DNA of 64,000 nt from Siphonodentalium dalli (lineage: Eukaryota; Mollusca; Scaphopoda; Gadilida; Siphonodentaliidae): assembly GCA_032622095.1 (NCBI GenBank), contig CP136065.1:113439195-113503194 (forward strand), written 5' to 3'. Under the pieces are notes generated by a model that was not told where the DNA came from, did not search any database, and saw only the letters and a list, made by a program, of their open reading frames with translations. This document shows positions 24,201 through 36,200 of this stretch, in pieces. The translations under genes were made by a program, and so were the position numbers. Each line of letters starts with the position of its first letter. Positions within the stretch are counted from its first letter, which is position 1.

Positions 24201-27200
24201 ATTTTTACACCAAAACAAGGATGGATAACTCTAAAATCAAGTGGTAATAAAAACGCAATTTTGACTGAGATCTGGGCCAGAAAGTATTCCCGATAATGAA
24301 AAATAATAGATTTCTAAAATTGATATCTAACAAATCTGAGCTTTGATGGGTGACTTCCTCGACTCGAATCAAATATTTTTGACCCCCGAAGCCATTGAAA
24401 TAGTAATTGAGAGTAGTTTTATCGTATTGAGTACCGTAAAACGGGGTGACTTTGCCACCTTTTTGTCATATTTCTATGTAGCATTCAGTCACAAGCTAAA
24501 TTCAGAAAATAGTTCTACAGTCATTTAACTCAGGTAACTTCATGCTATATATTTCATGTGTGGTTATAGTCCATGTATGTTTGGAATGAGAGCATGTACT
24601 GAAAAAGTTGGGAGGCAAAGTCACCCCATGGGTTGGGGTGACTTTGCCACATGTCGGTACGATTCTCTGTATGCTTCTATGTGTGTTGAAAATAACAGTG
24701 CCACATGTATCTATTGTCCATTTTATATGGGCCTGGTATAGTATAATGTATAGATTTTGCTAAAAGGGTCATTCAATCACATGTAAGTAGACCAGACCGC
24801 TTTGGACCAGTCCAACTCCATACAAGGGTACCAGACCAGAATGGCCTGGACCGGACAGAACTGCCTAGTCAATGGACTGGACCACACTAGACTGGACCAC
24901 CTAGGGTGGTCCAGTCTGGTCTGCATCACTAATGTCTTTATAATCTTGATTACGAAATATAGAGAACACATAATTGTCAAAATAATACATGTGCTAATAC
25001 AGGGTTTCCGTCAGGCCGGCTGCGGGTCCGTCACACGGACCCATTCCCCTCGCAGACGATCTGTTTGATTCATACATGTACCAAAAGTCAGTAGCAATAT
25101 GTCGTAAAAAAATCCGGCTGCAACGGGAGTTCGGGGGTTAAACAGAATACTGGTGAAAAGGCGGGTCAAATAGCGACATTATAGATACAGCGTAATACAT
25201 GTCGCGGTAACTTCAAAGAATGCCGGACTGTTGAGTGCGGATATTTTTGTGCACGGGATTCCATGGATGAAACTACTCAGACTCGAAGACCCCGTGCTAT
25301 CGTACGATTACATAATTGGATCAAAGAACACCCAATTGCTGAGTCGGGTCATTTTTATGCACGGGATTTTCGTGGATGAAACTACTCAATGTTGATCATT
25401 TATCTTATTGCTGTATTATCATTTGTTTTGAGTTCGATGTAAGTGAAGTTCCTGAAAAATACATGTGATTCTCTACGTGTGTTGATTATTATGCGTATAT
25501 TGCCATGCATACTTAACAAAATTCCAAAGTGATTTATTTCACAATAATACGGAACCTGTCCCAAATCAGTCTTTATAGCGGGAATTCATAGTGACAACAC
25601 CATTCATTTGAGCCATATTACATGCATGGAGGATAAACACGAACACATACCCCCCCCCCCCCCCCCCCCCCTCCCCCAATATGGAGATAAAGTCAAAGTA
25701 CGGTCAATAATAGTTTCGTTGTCCAGCCTGGGTCCCCGAGCACATTATCAACGACGCACATGTTCACATTTCCCGCCAAAACGCAACTATATTTTATAAC
25801 ACGTTGGCTAAAACTCTGTTCTATAGCTGCGGTCGTCAACTGTTGTTGGACTAATACAGATTATTGAACAAGCTACGAGTTCCGAATGAAATATTTCGCT
25901 ACCATTCGTATTTCGCCGCTATAAATATCTCCTGCAGTATGACGTCACATAGGGCACAAATAGTTTTACGATTGACAGAATATATAATCCTGTCAGTTTC
26001 ATTTTCACTGACGCTACTTGAAATTCTAAGAAATACTCTCCTTGCTAGATATTATTGGTCAATGCGTAGATGCTTTTTAGTGTTTAGATTCATTATACCT
26101 GTTGGAATCTTACTGTAAGTTATAAATTTGTAAACACTGTAACTCACAGCTCGTTCATTTATATAGTCTTCAATCAGACGGCAGTCTTACGTACGTAATT
26201 ACATGACTAATTATTTGGATACCATCAACAGAATTAATGCACCCACGGAAATGATCGACTTGCATAATATACGTAGCTTTGGATTGCTTTGTGGGACACT
26301 CAGGTGCAAGAAAATGGCTACTTTTCAGTGTCAAATAACAATTTTCGCCCGACAGGACGAACCATATGTCCCATGGTCGTCCCGTCGCGTTATGTCTTTC
26401 CCCAATACGGACTCATTAATTTCCCCCTGGCGGAAACCCTGGCTAATATTGTACAACTACTAGGATAGGCTGTTTTTGGTGTCACATGGAGAAAACTATG
26501 CTACTGATGGGACGATGTCATAAACTTCACTCCAAAGAGCGTCTTGGTTATCACTGAAAAGTCACAAAAAAGCATGCCCTAAGCTAAATACTCTTAAGAA
26601 TTTCAAGTCACATGTTTTTCCAGATTGCATCCAATACAATGGATTATGGTGATGATCTCACCAAGATACATGTATCTGCTCAGATTGTGATGAAGGTACC
26701 GATACTTCGTAAATGAGTGATAGACCATAATTACAGTTAATCCAGTACATACCGTATAATACAGTCGCTGGGCATCTGGATTAATGCATAGTATTCTGTG
26801 ATGATCACTTGAATCACTTTATTTTACACCTGTATTCATATGTTTACTCTAGTCCTATTGTTTGATACTGTAGTATGTGTCCAGTACACACATGTGAATT
26901 AACTTTGAGGAGCGGTGTGATTACACATCAGAGATGTTTTTGCATGGAGGTGGGTGACCACGATGGTTTTTGTGGTATAAGATATATCACCCCCCCCCCC
27001 CTCACCTGTATTAGAAATACTGCCCAATGACTGAAATCCACATAACAACAGGTTTACCAAGCAATGAGAAGATTTGAGCTTGATAATGCCTTAGTAACTT
27101 AATGTTCACCACAGTCATGGCTGAATAAAACCTATGATTCTAAAATGGTACAAATACATGTATTCTATTGGTTTGAAACGGTATTGCCTTCAATGGTAAA

Positions 27201-30200
27201 AATATCCATCTATAGGCTTTTTGCAGTTTTTATGCAATAGGGCTTATTAGGAAATACCATGCTAAATTTTTATACATGAAGATGCAAGTTTTCATACTAA
27301 TAACAGTATTAACTGAAGTAAAGTGATAGCTTCTATATAAATATATGTGGCTTGTAAATTTTTCTGTTCTAATTTAATGCGGGGTTACTTTGCCACTATG
27401 GCAAAGTGACCCCGAGCGATTTTAATTCTCACATGGAAATTAGTTTTTTTCCAAATTACAATTAAATAATCTAATACCAGGAAAAAGTAAATATATTCAT
27501 GGAAATAAGACCAAATAGCAATAAACATGAACTTTCCCTTAGGTGTGTATCATTGCTGGTCTCGAAGAAACCCTACAAATTTGGAGTTATGTAGAAAAAT
27601 TGCCAGAATGTTCTATAAAGGTCGTGTGGTGACCTTGACCTTCATAATTTGTATACATCAATTTTTGTGGCACATGTGATATAATCTGAACTTGTTAAAT
27701 CATTAGTACATATGAAACATTTTGCTATCTGGTTATTGGTGCTGAGCTGTTAATTCTTAACTTTTTCTCAGTGACGTGGCAAAGTCACCCCGTTGGTGGC
27801 AAAGTCACCCCATTTTACGGTACCTTTAAAAGAAAGGGGCTCTCAGTTTCAACAATTACCTTACATTTGTTCGTTTATAAGACGATATCATGGCTTCTGA
27901 CGAAAAAATGCACTAACAACAATCAATTCCATCAGTTTTTATACACCCATTTGAAAAAAAGGTCATATTATGTAATCAGTTTGTCCGTCCATTTGTCTAG
28001 CTGTCCTTCCGTTAACATTTTGGTTTCTGACCAATAACTCCAGTTTTGATTATTTGATCTGAATCAAAGTTGGTACGTGTATTTCCTAGCAAGAAATACA
28101 GGACAAGAATTATATTTACATGAGTTACGGCCTTTATTCAACTTAGAATTTGACTGTCCGTTAAAATTTTTGACTTCCGATAGATAACTCCAGTTTGGAT
28201 AATTTTATCTGAAATGAAGTTGGTATGTGTATTTCCCAGCCAAATATACAGGCCAAGTTCGAATATGGGTTCCTACAATGTTTTAGACATGAATTACGGC
28301 CCAGCATTTTACCGATTTCATAAATTTCCGTTTCTGACCGATAACTCCTGTTTGGATCATTTTATCTGAATAAAACCTGGTAAGTGTGTTTCCCAGCTCA
28401 AAAATACAGGCCAAGTTCGAATATAGGTTCTGTCCAATTCTTTTCACATGAGTTTGAGTTTGACCGCAGTTTGGCATTGAAATTAGGGATATCAGATATT
28501 CTTTCATTGGAGGGGTTTGTATCCGAGATCACACCGGTAAGAACTTGCCTTCGTTGGGTTGTGGGTCCCAAAAGTTAAAAAATATTTTTTTAAATCCACC
28601 TTGTTTCCTGGATTTTTATCAAATTTCAAATTTATGAGTAAAGGGGGGGGGGGGGCCCTTTACTCATAAATTTGAAATTTGAGTGCACTTACAGATTGTG
28701 TCCAACATACTGTCTCATCAAGCAATTAACACCAAACTATGAAAACATAGATGACAAAAGTTGATAAACGGTTTGTTAACAATACAGTATATCATACTCT
28801 CAGGTGCCTAATAAATCCTCACCCAACACTATTATTAGGCCATCACGATTATTAGGCACATGAGCGTACCTGTAGTCATGTCTGTTGATTACTGATTAGC
28901 CTGGGTTTCACTCAAAGAAAAGAGATTAGATCAGAGTCATCAGACTCACTTGCCATTTGCCTTGAATACAGAATTATTCATCACAAAGAAATTCCTTCAT
29001 TACTGTTATAGCCAGCCATTTCAAAGGCATGGAAAATGTCTGAAAGAGAATCCTTAATTGGCCAAATGATTACTGTGAGCACGCTGAAGGGTCATAGAGA
29101 GTAAAATGATGTTCATTCTAATTTTCTTTTTCTGTGGATTAGTTGTGACATAAATTTAAGGATACATACTTTTGTATTATACCATACAATTTGCTGCCAA
29201 GACGGGTTTGGCTAAATAACAAGAGATTTCTTAATGGGTGAGTTTCTGAGATGTCATAGGTCAATTAATTTCCTTAAATCATGGAGTCAGTACAGTCTAA
29301 GTCTTTTGATGAACTTTTCTGTTAACCTGCATTTGGCTTTCGGCTTGTGAAATTTATGGTACATCTACATGCTGATTTGTAATTATTCAAGAACATTTGT
29401 GCTATGAAAAGGAATTCTCAGTTTGCTAATTTTGGCAAAATTATACTGCATGTTTGTCATAGTATTCATACTCCTGTATATTTTATCCCTTTCTATAATA
29501 GTTTTCTTAGGAAATGTTTAGATAATTATACCCCCCGCAACGAAGTTAGGGGGGGTATACTGGAGTCAGCTTGTCCGTCCGTCATCCGTCCGTGGACACA
29601 AATTTGTCCGGAGTTTTTCTCAGTCGTTTTTTGATCAATTGTCGTGAAACTTGGCACAGACATCAACCACCATGGGAACCTGTGCACCTGCTATTATGAC
29701 GTCTGTCAGTCTTTTTTCGTGGAGTTATCCCCCCTTTTTCGACTTTTCGAAATTTTCTCAACATGTATACTTTTGTCGGAGCTTTTATTCCTACATTTTT
29801 CGGTCAAATTTTTTAAAATGTGGCACAGATATTTAGTACCATGGGAACTTGTGCACCTGCGATTATGACGTCTGTCCGACATTTTTTGGTGGAGTTATTC
29901 CCCTTTTTCGACTTAGAAATGTTTTCGCAACATACATAATTTTGTCCAAGCTTTTATTCCTACATTTTTCGGTCAATAGGTTTAAGTTTAGGGTTATGGT
30001 TGTACACCTGCAATGGGAACTGTTATTTTATTATTTTAACTAAATGTTTACTGACATGTGAAACATCTTAGTATTTTAAAAACAGGGGGTATCCGTAGTC
30101 CCATTGGGACATTCACACCTCTAGTTTCAACAAACGACCATTATCCAAACATTTCCCTCCAATGAATAAGAACCCTTCAGCACTTGTATTACATGTATCT

Positions 30201-33200
30201 TTTTGTCTCTCTGTCGTCTGCTCATTTTCCCTGAACACTCCTCCATATGATGAATAATAGCCATTCCATTATGTCAATGTGAATGGACGACCTACTGTAC
30301 ATATGTAAACTAGATGGTTGAAGGTGTAGCTCGAGACCATTTAGTTTAGCGAGTCCATAAGCCGACTTAAAACACAGTTTTATAGTACACAAGGAGAAAT
30401 TACATTGATAAAGATGAAAAATTCTGATAAATATTGATAAATGAGATGTTTACAAATGTTTTTCTGGTGGAAGATAGTCCTTGGCAAACCACGCCCCTTG
30501 ACACGGCTCGTGTGAGTGGAAATTGTACATGGATTTTGTCGCTTTAACAATTGTCCAGGCTTATACAGCTCTCCAGTACAGATTTGTTCGAAATTAAACT
30601 TTGATATGGGGTATATGCAAACATACATGTATAATAAAATATTTATTTTCGCTGTATAAAATATAACATAGTATATATATGAATATATACTGTCAACGCA
30701 ATTATCTGTATTTTTGGCACGAATGCATTTTAAGATAGTTTTGACTTGACTTTTATCAAAGTAATATCGTTCGATGCAGAAAAGCAGTAACTCTATTGTG
30801 ATGACATATGTTACGTTTGAAATAGATCCAAATGGTATGCAAATTAACATGCTGCCTTTTCTGACAAGGAATTGTATTAATTGGGGTTCGATCATAAGCA
30901 CTATGAAGATATTTGTTATTGTTGTCATGTGTTTCTATTTCTCAAATAAAGGTCCCCGTGGGAGTTTGTTGTGCATACCGGTACATTGGGAGACATGACT
31001 ATTCTAGATTACGAATGTCGACGTGGTATAAAGCATATTATAAAATGCCCATTCGGAGAAATAGAAAGCTGAGGTAGAACAAAGGAGCTGGGTTTTAAAT
31101 GCTGTTAAAACTTTGTGGGAGAATCCTTTTAGTAAAGGAAGTGTTTAAGGCCTCATTTAAACCAATCACATAGCCTATATTTTGTTAAATGAATTTGAGT
31201 TGTGGGCTAGTAATCTTACTGGTGCATGTAGCTGCTGTCATCCATCCTGAATTTCACAATGGTTTATATTCTTGTATACTATGGTACATGTAGTTTTAAT
31301 CCCAGTTACAACCTATAATGTGTCTCAAACAGCTTTGCATGTTAAATAAAGCTATTTTTTATTGTCAATCTGTGTATTCATCTTATAACCATCTTGACAA
31401 AAAGGATTTCCAGAACAAACTGTTGTTTGACATTAGTGATTCCATTAGCACCATCCTAGTGCATTGTCTTAATTTGCCTGATAATTATTATTAAAATATT
31501 ATCTCTGTATTGGATAAAACTCAAATAGAGAACAAATAGGTCAACAGTATTTTTCGGTATCTTTGAAACAAGAAACCTTTTTGTCTCAAGACTACTATTT
31601 AACATTTTGATTCGCTGCTATAAATATTCTTGTTGCTCCAAAGTACTAGTAGCTTAAATTATGTTTCCTTCAACAAAACAAATGAGTAACATTGCAAAGT
31701 AAAAAGATTACATGCATGTCCTTGTAAGTTGTTCCATTGCCTATTTGAAATTCAAACTCAAAATTTGTGGGGAGTTCGTTGACTTAGGCATCACAATTTG
31801 TCTTCATATTGGTATGTCTGCATTCTCTCAGATAGCATGTCTCCTGGAGCAAATCTCGCTATGATTATATAAATTGCCTCGGAGAATATTGATTTTAAAA
31901 ATCTAATTTTTCACATAATTTTTTCATTTGACTTGATTTAATGGTTTTGTGTGTCAGAATAAAATGTGGAAATTACAGCTGCTGGTTAAACATGGTGAAA
32001 AACATCCAAGAGTCTTGATTCATTCTAATTAATCAAGAACTCACTCTTTAGTGCAGTGAGATCAATGCGGAGCAAACGCATACTATTATAGACCTGTATT
32101 TAAGGTGGTACCTACCTGACAGAATGTTTAAAAACATTGAACTGATTTTCTTGCCATTGCATGGTTTGCAGCCATAGATGCCATTGTTAACCCTTTCATG
32201 ATAGGAGATGCACTGGAGCTGCATTAAAGATCCTGTTCCAGTGCATTCATTCTCTTTATATATATGTGAGTCTCCCATAGGGAGCCTCCCATATATAAGA
32301 GAATGCATTGGCACAGGGTTTTCAAAAAATTTCAGGAAGTTCCATTTATAGAAAGGTTAAATGCTTCTACCTACATGTATGTATCTGACAAATTTTGAGA
32401 ATAATTGAATTGATGTTTCTTGCTATTGGGGTCAGGGCTGGGAACCTACATACAACGTGTATGTCATCATTTGCTGAATAATGTAAGCAAGATGTCTAGC
32501 ATCGAAGTGAGTATTCATCGTTTTCTTCACCTACAGTATATAAATAACTGAACCAAAAAGATAGTGAACGAGTTACCGGTATTTATTATATGCTTGCCTT
32601 TAAAATAGCAGAAAATTACCATGACATACAGGTAGATCATCGCATCTATCTCTTTGGAGGTACATTGAAATCACATTTTGTTATTTCACTGTAGGTTCCG
32701 ATATTTCACTGTAGCTTGCTGACTTGAAACTAACAAATACCAGGAACACACATGCCATAGAGCGATAAGTGTGAATTCATACACTGTCCACTAGCCAATC
32801 AAAAGTGACAAATTTATGATGCTACTTGATCAATCGATAATTCTACAATGTGTCAATTTCAAATTTGGGCTCGGCTCTTTTCTGTTTGTAAACACAAACA
32901 CGCGCTCTTTAATCATGGATGTAAATTAGATACATTATATACTCGCTGCTTCAATTAAGTAGAGTTATTAATTTAATGAAGTAAGAGTTAATTTACATGT
33001 AGCAACTTTGAACATTAATAATAAGGGTCATCTAATAAAAAGAATACCTACAGTTTTTTGTTGTAATACCTGAAACATCTCATTTTTGTCTGGAAAGAAA
33101 TATTGATTTTGATATTTCTTTCAAGACAATAATGTGATATTGTAGGTATTCTCTATGTATCAATTTCTTCGAGCTCACTGTGAATCCCGACCCCATATAA

Positions 33201-36200
33201 ATATGAATGTCAAGAAGATATACATGCCAGTGTTGAAGTGAATAATAAATCTGTTCGATATCAAGTTTTTGCAGTATCTGAGATTAGTTGTTGGGACAGC
33301 TCATTATTCAATTAGCTTGCTGATATATTTGGAAAATGTAGAAGAAAAAAATATTGAAATTGCAAGATGTGATATCTTGCCCCCATTTTCGAGCGAATTA
33401 TAATGTATTGTAGGTACCGGCCCTGAGGGTTGCAGTCATACATATGTATATTGTTTGCTGTTCTTCTATAAAATGTACATGTACCTCTAAAGGTCTTTGC
33501 TATGTTAATGTGGAACTCACAAATCATTTGTTGAACTTATTTGCACATTTCTCTCCAAATTAATAGGACTCCTTCTCCTCTTTTATCTGTTGTATGCTTG
33601 CCTCCAGTTGAATAATAGACCTTTCCAATGTATACTTTTAGAACTGAATAGGAGAATCCATTTAGTATAGAAAGGTTTAATAAATGTATCTATTTATCTC
33701 GCTTTTAAAGATGTGACCTTTGATTTGGAAAATAAAGACCTAATACGAAAGCTCAGTGTCCTGCAAACAACAGATGAAGAACACAACCCTGAGCTCAGCG
33801 TCAAGAAGAAGCCATCCAAAGAATGGGAACTAGATGTTCGTCCATTGATATCATCAAGAAAATGGCTACAAAACTACAGTCTGAGGAAGAACAGGTTGGA
33901 CGAGGAGAGTATCCTTACTCAGATAGGATTCAAGTTAGCTGATGGTGAGTTGATGCTCAATATGTCAATATTCACATTCAAGTTCAAATATGGGTTCGTT
34001 CCAATTATTTTTACAAGTGTTACGGCCCTTTTTCAACTTAGAATTTCACAGTGTGTTAACATTTTTGGTTTCTGACCGATAACTCCAGTTTGAATGTTTG
34101 AGTTGAACCAATGTTGGAATGTGAATTTCCCAGCTAAAGTTACAGGCCCATTTCGAATATGGGTTCCGTCCAATTATTTTTACACGAGTTACGACCCTTT
34201 TCGACTTAGCATTTGACCGATTTCATAACATTTCGGTTTCGACCGATAACTCCAGTTTGGATTATTTTATCTGAACCAAAGCTGATATGTGTTTCCCAGC
34301 TATAACAACAGCCAAGTTCGAATATAATATTCTTTATTTTTCGACTAAGAATTTGACCTCATTTGGCATTGAAATTAGGGTATATCAGATATTCTTTGTA
34401 AGATCAAATTATTATTTTATTTTGCGGTAGTACAATTCGAAATGGCTAAAGAAATGTACTTATTTGTGGCCTGGAATTTTTTTTTCAAGGCGACGGTCTC
34501 AGACAAAATTGCAGATGAAGATGGATAACTCTAAAATCAAGTGGTAATACAGCCAATTTTGTGATAATCAAATGATTGAGCAACATGCTGATAAATAACA
34601 CATTTTTATACCATAGAACTTTGACAGTGGTTAGCATTATTTTGTTGTAGTTAATCAATTCTGATAACTCAAGAAATGTTGTTGTTGTTGTAACTTGATG
34701 ATATGGATTGAGTACCTTTATATTATTTTGTGAGTCAAAAGTGTATATTTAAAAAACGTGATACATGTTGTAGCAGGGGTGTATTGGCTATTGTTTCAGC
34801 CTTACAAATGAATAGTGGAATTCAAATGGGGAGAAGTCACTTATACAGTATATGGTTTTTATAATTAGATTATTAGGGAGAGATGGACTGTTACCAGTGA
34901 GAAGTCGTAAAGGTTGAAGTTCAATTTACTCCTTAGCATTACCTTTCTTTGATCCTATAAGTATTATTCAATACAATAGCCAATTTATAAAACCATTGTA
35001 ATGAGTAAGTTCACCTCTATAGTCAATAAATACACTTCAAATATGTTGTTTTGAAATATACAAATTGGTATATGAGAGATAAGTCATTCTCCCTAGGACA
35101 AAAATAGGGAGAAGTGGCACATTTTAGGGAGAAGATGTCTTCCGAATAATTACCCTCTAGGCTGGTTCCTGGTACAATGAGCTGGGAGAATCCATTCAGT
35201 AATATATGGGTTAAAGCCATGGAAATCGTCAGTTGTAGGTTATAAATAGAACTAAAAGTTAACAAATTGTCAAATTATGAAAATTTTCTCAAGAATATAG
35301 TATAGAATATTGATAATATGAATGCGATATTATTTGTAATGTTACGATATTATTTAAACAATCAAATCCAAAGTCTGCGCTCTCATGCTATCCTCATGCT
35401 ATCACACTCATGCTATAGTCAACCTGTAGCAAGTGTAGCTTCATGTATATAATTATAATGCCACTTGCTTTTAAGCATGACTATACTTTACTAAATACTC
35501 ATTAATGAGTAGTGTCCTTAGGAAATGTTTCAGATAATAATTTAAACAAACGACCATAGGTCATAACTTATTATCTGAGCATATCCTACTGAAGAATATG
35601 AATCCTTCTGCACTTGCATTAGCTTTTCGTCTACCTGTTGTCTGCGTTTATTACCTGATCATCTCTCAAAATGAATAATGAACCATTCCAATGTATACTT
35701 TTTTAACTGAATGGGAGAATTCATTCAGTAAAGAAAGTGTTAACCCTTTCATGACTGGGGCTTCTTGAAATTTTGTGAAAACCCTGTGCCAATGCATTCT
35801 CTTATATATGCGAGTCTCCCATAGGGAGCCTCACTTATATAAGAGAATACATTGTCCGAGAATACATTGGCCTAATGATATTTACCTTGACCTTGTATGC
35901 CAGTGCAGTTTCTCATACATGTGAGGCCCTCTATGGGAGACTTGCATATATAAGAGAATGCACTGGCTCAGGATCTTTAATGCTGCACCAGCGCAGCTCC
36001 CGTCATAAAAGTTTAACAGTGTTATAAAATTAGATTTTGTAAGAAAATATGTTGTTTTTATAGTTTTTATGATTGGAGATCTGGGACCCTGAGTACTTCT
36101 TTAGTAGAAAACAACATGTTTCCTCTAAACTCTAGCAATATAACTTTTATCGATGCTGATTGATGCTCTGGTATGGAATCGTTTCTACCACAGTGAACTT

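Larger units (their letters stand above)
24434..27820. mobile_element. TA-flanked TIR element with GGGGTGACTTTGCC subterminal repeats
   Basis: The ends are CCGTAAAACGGGGTGACTTT and the inverse of CCGTAAAATGGGGTGACTTT, continuing to GCCACC (25 of 26 match), flanked by TA. The motif GGGGTGACTTTGCC occurs at about seven places near both ends, in both orientations and as close palindromic pairs (24610-24650, 27381-27417, 27775-27815). These are likely transposase-binding sites. A hAT element is inserted at 25000-26441. No transposase seen. Confidence 0.82.

Noticed and set aside
25608-25799. Proline-rich ORF
   Set aside because: Produced by a long C run inside a hAT element.
35790-36000. CRISPR-like array of palindromes
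   Set aside because: The cassettes vary in orientation and spacing, lie within TTAA-flanked MITEs in an animal genome, and have no spacer regularity.
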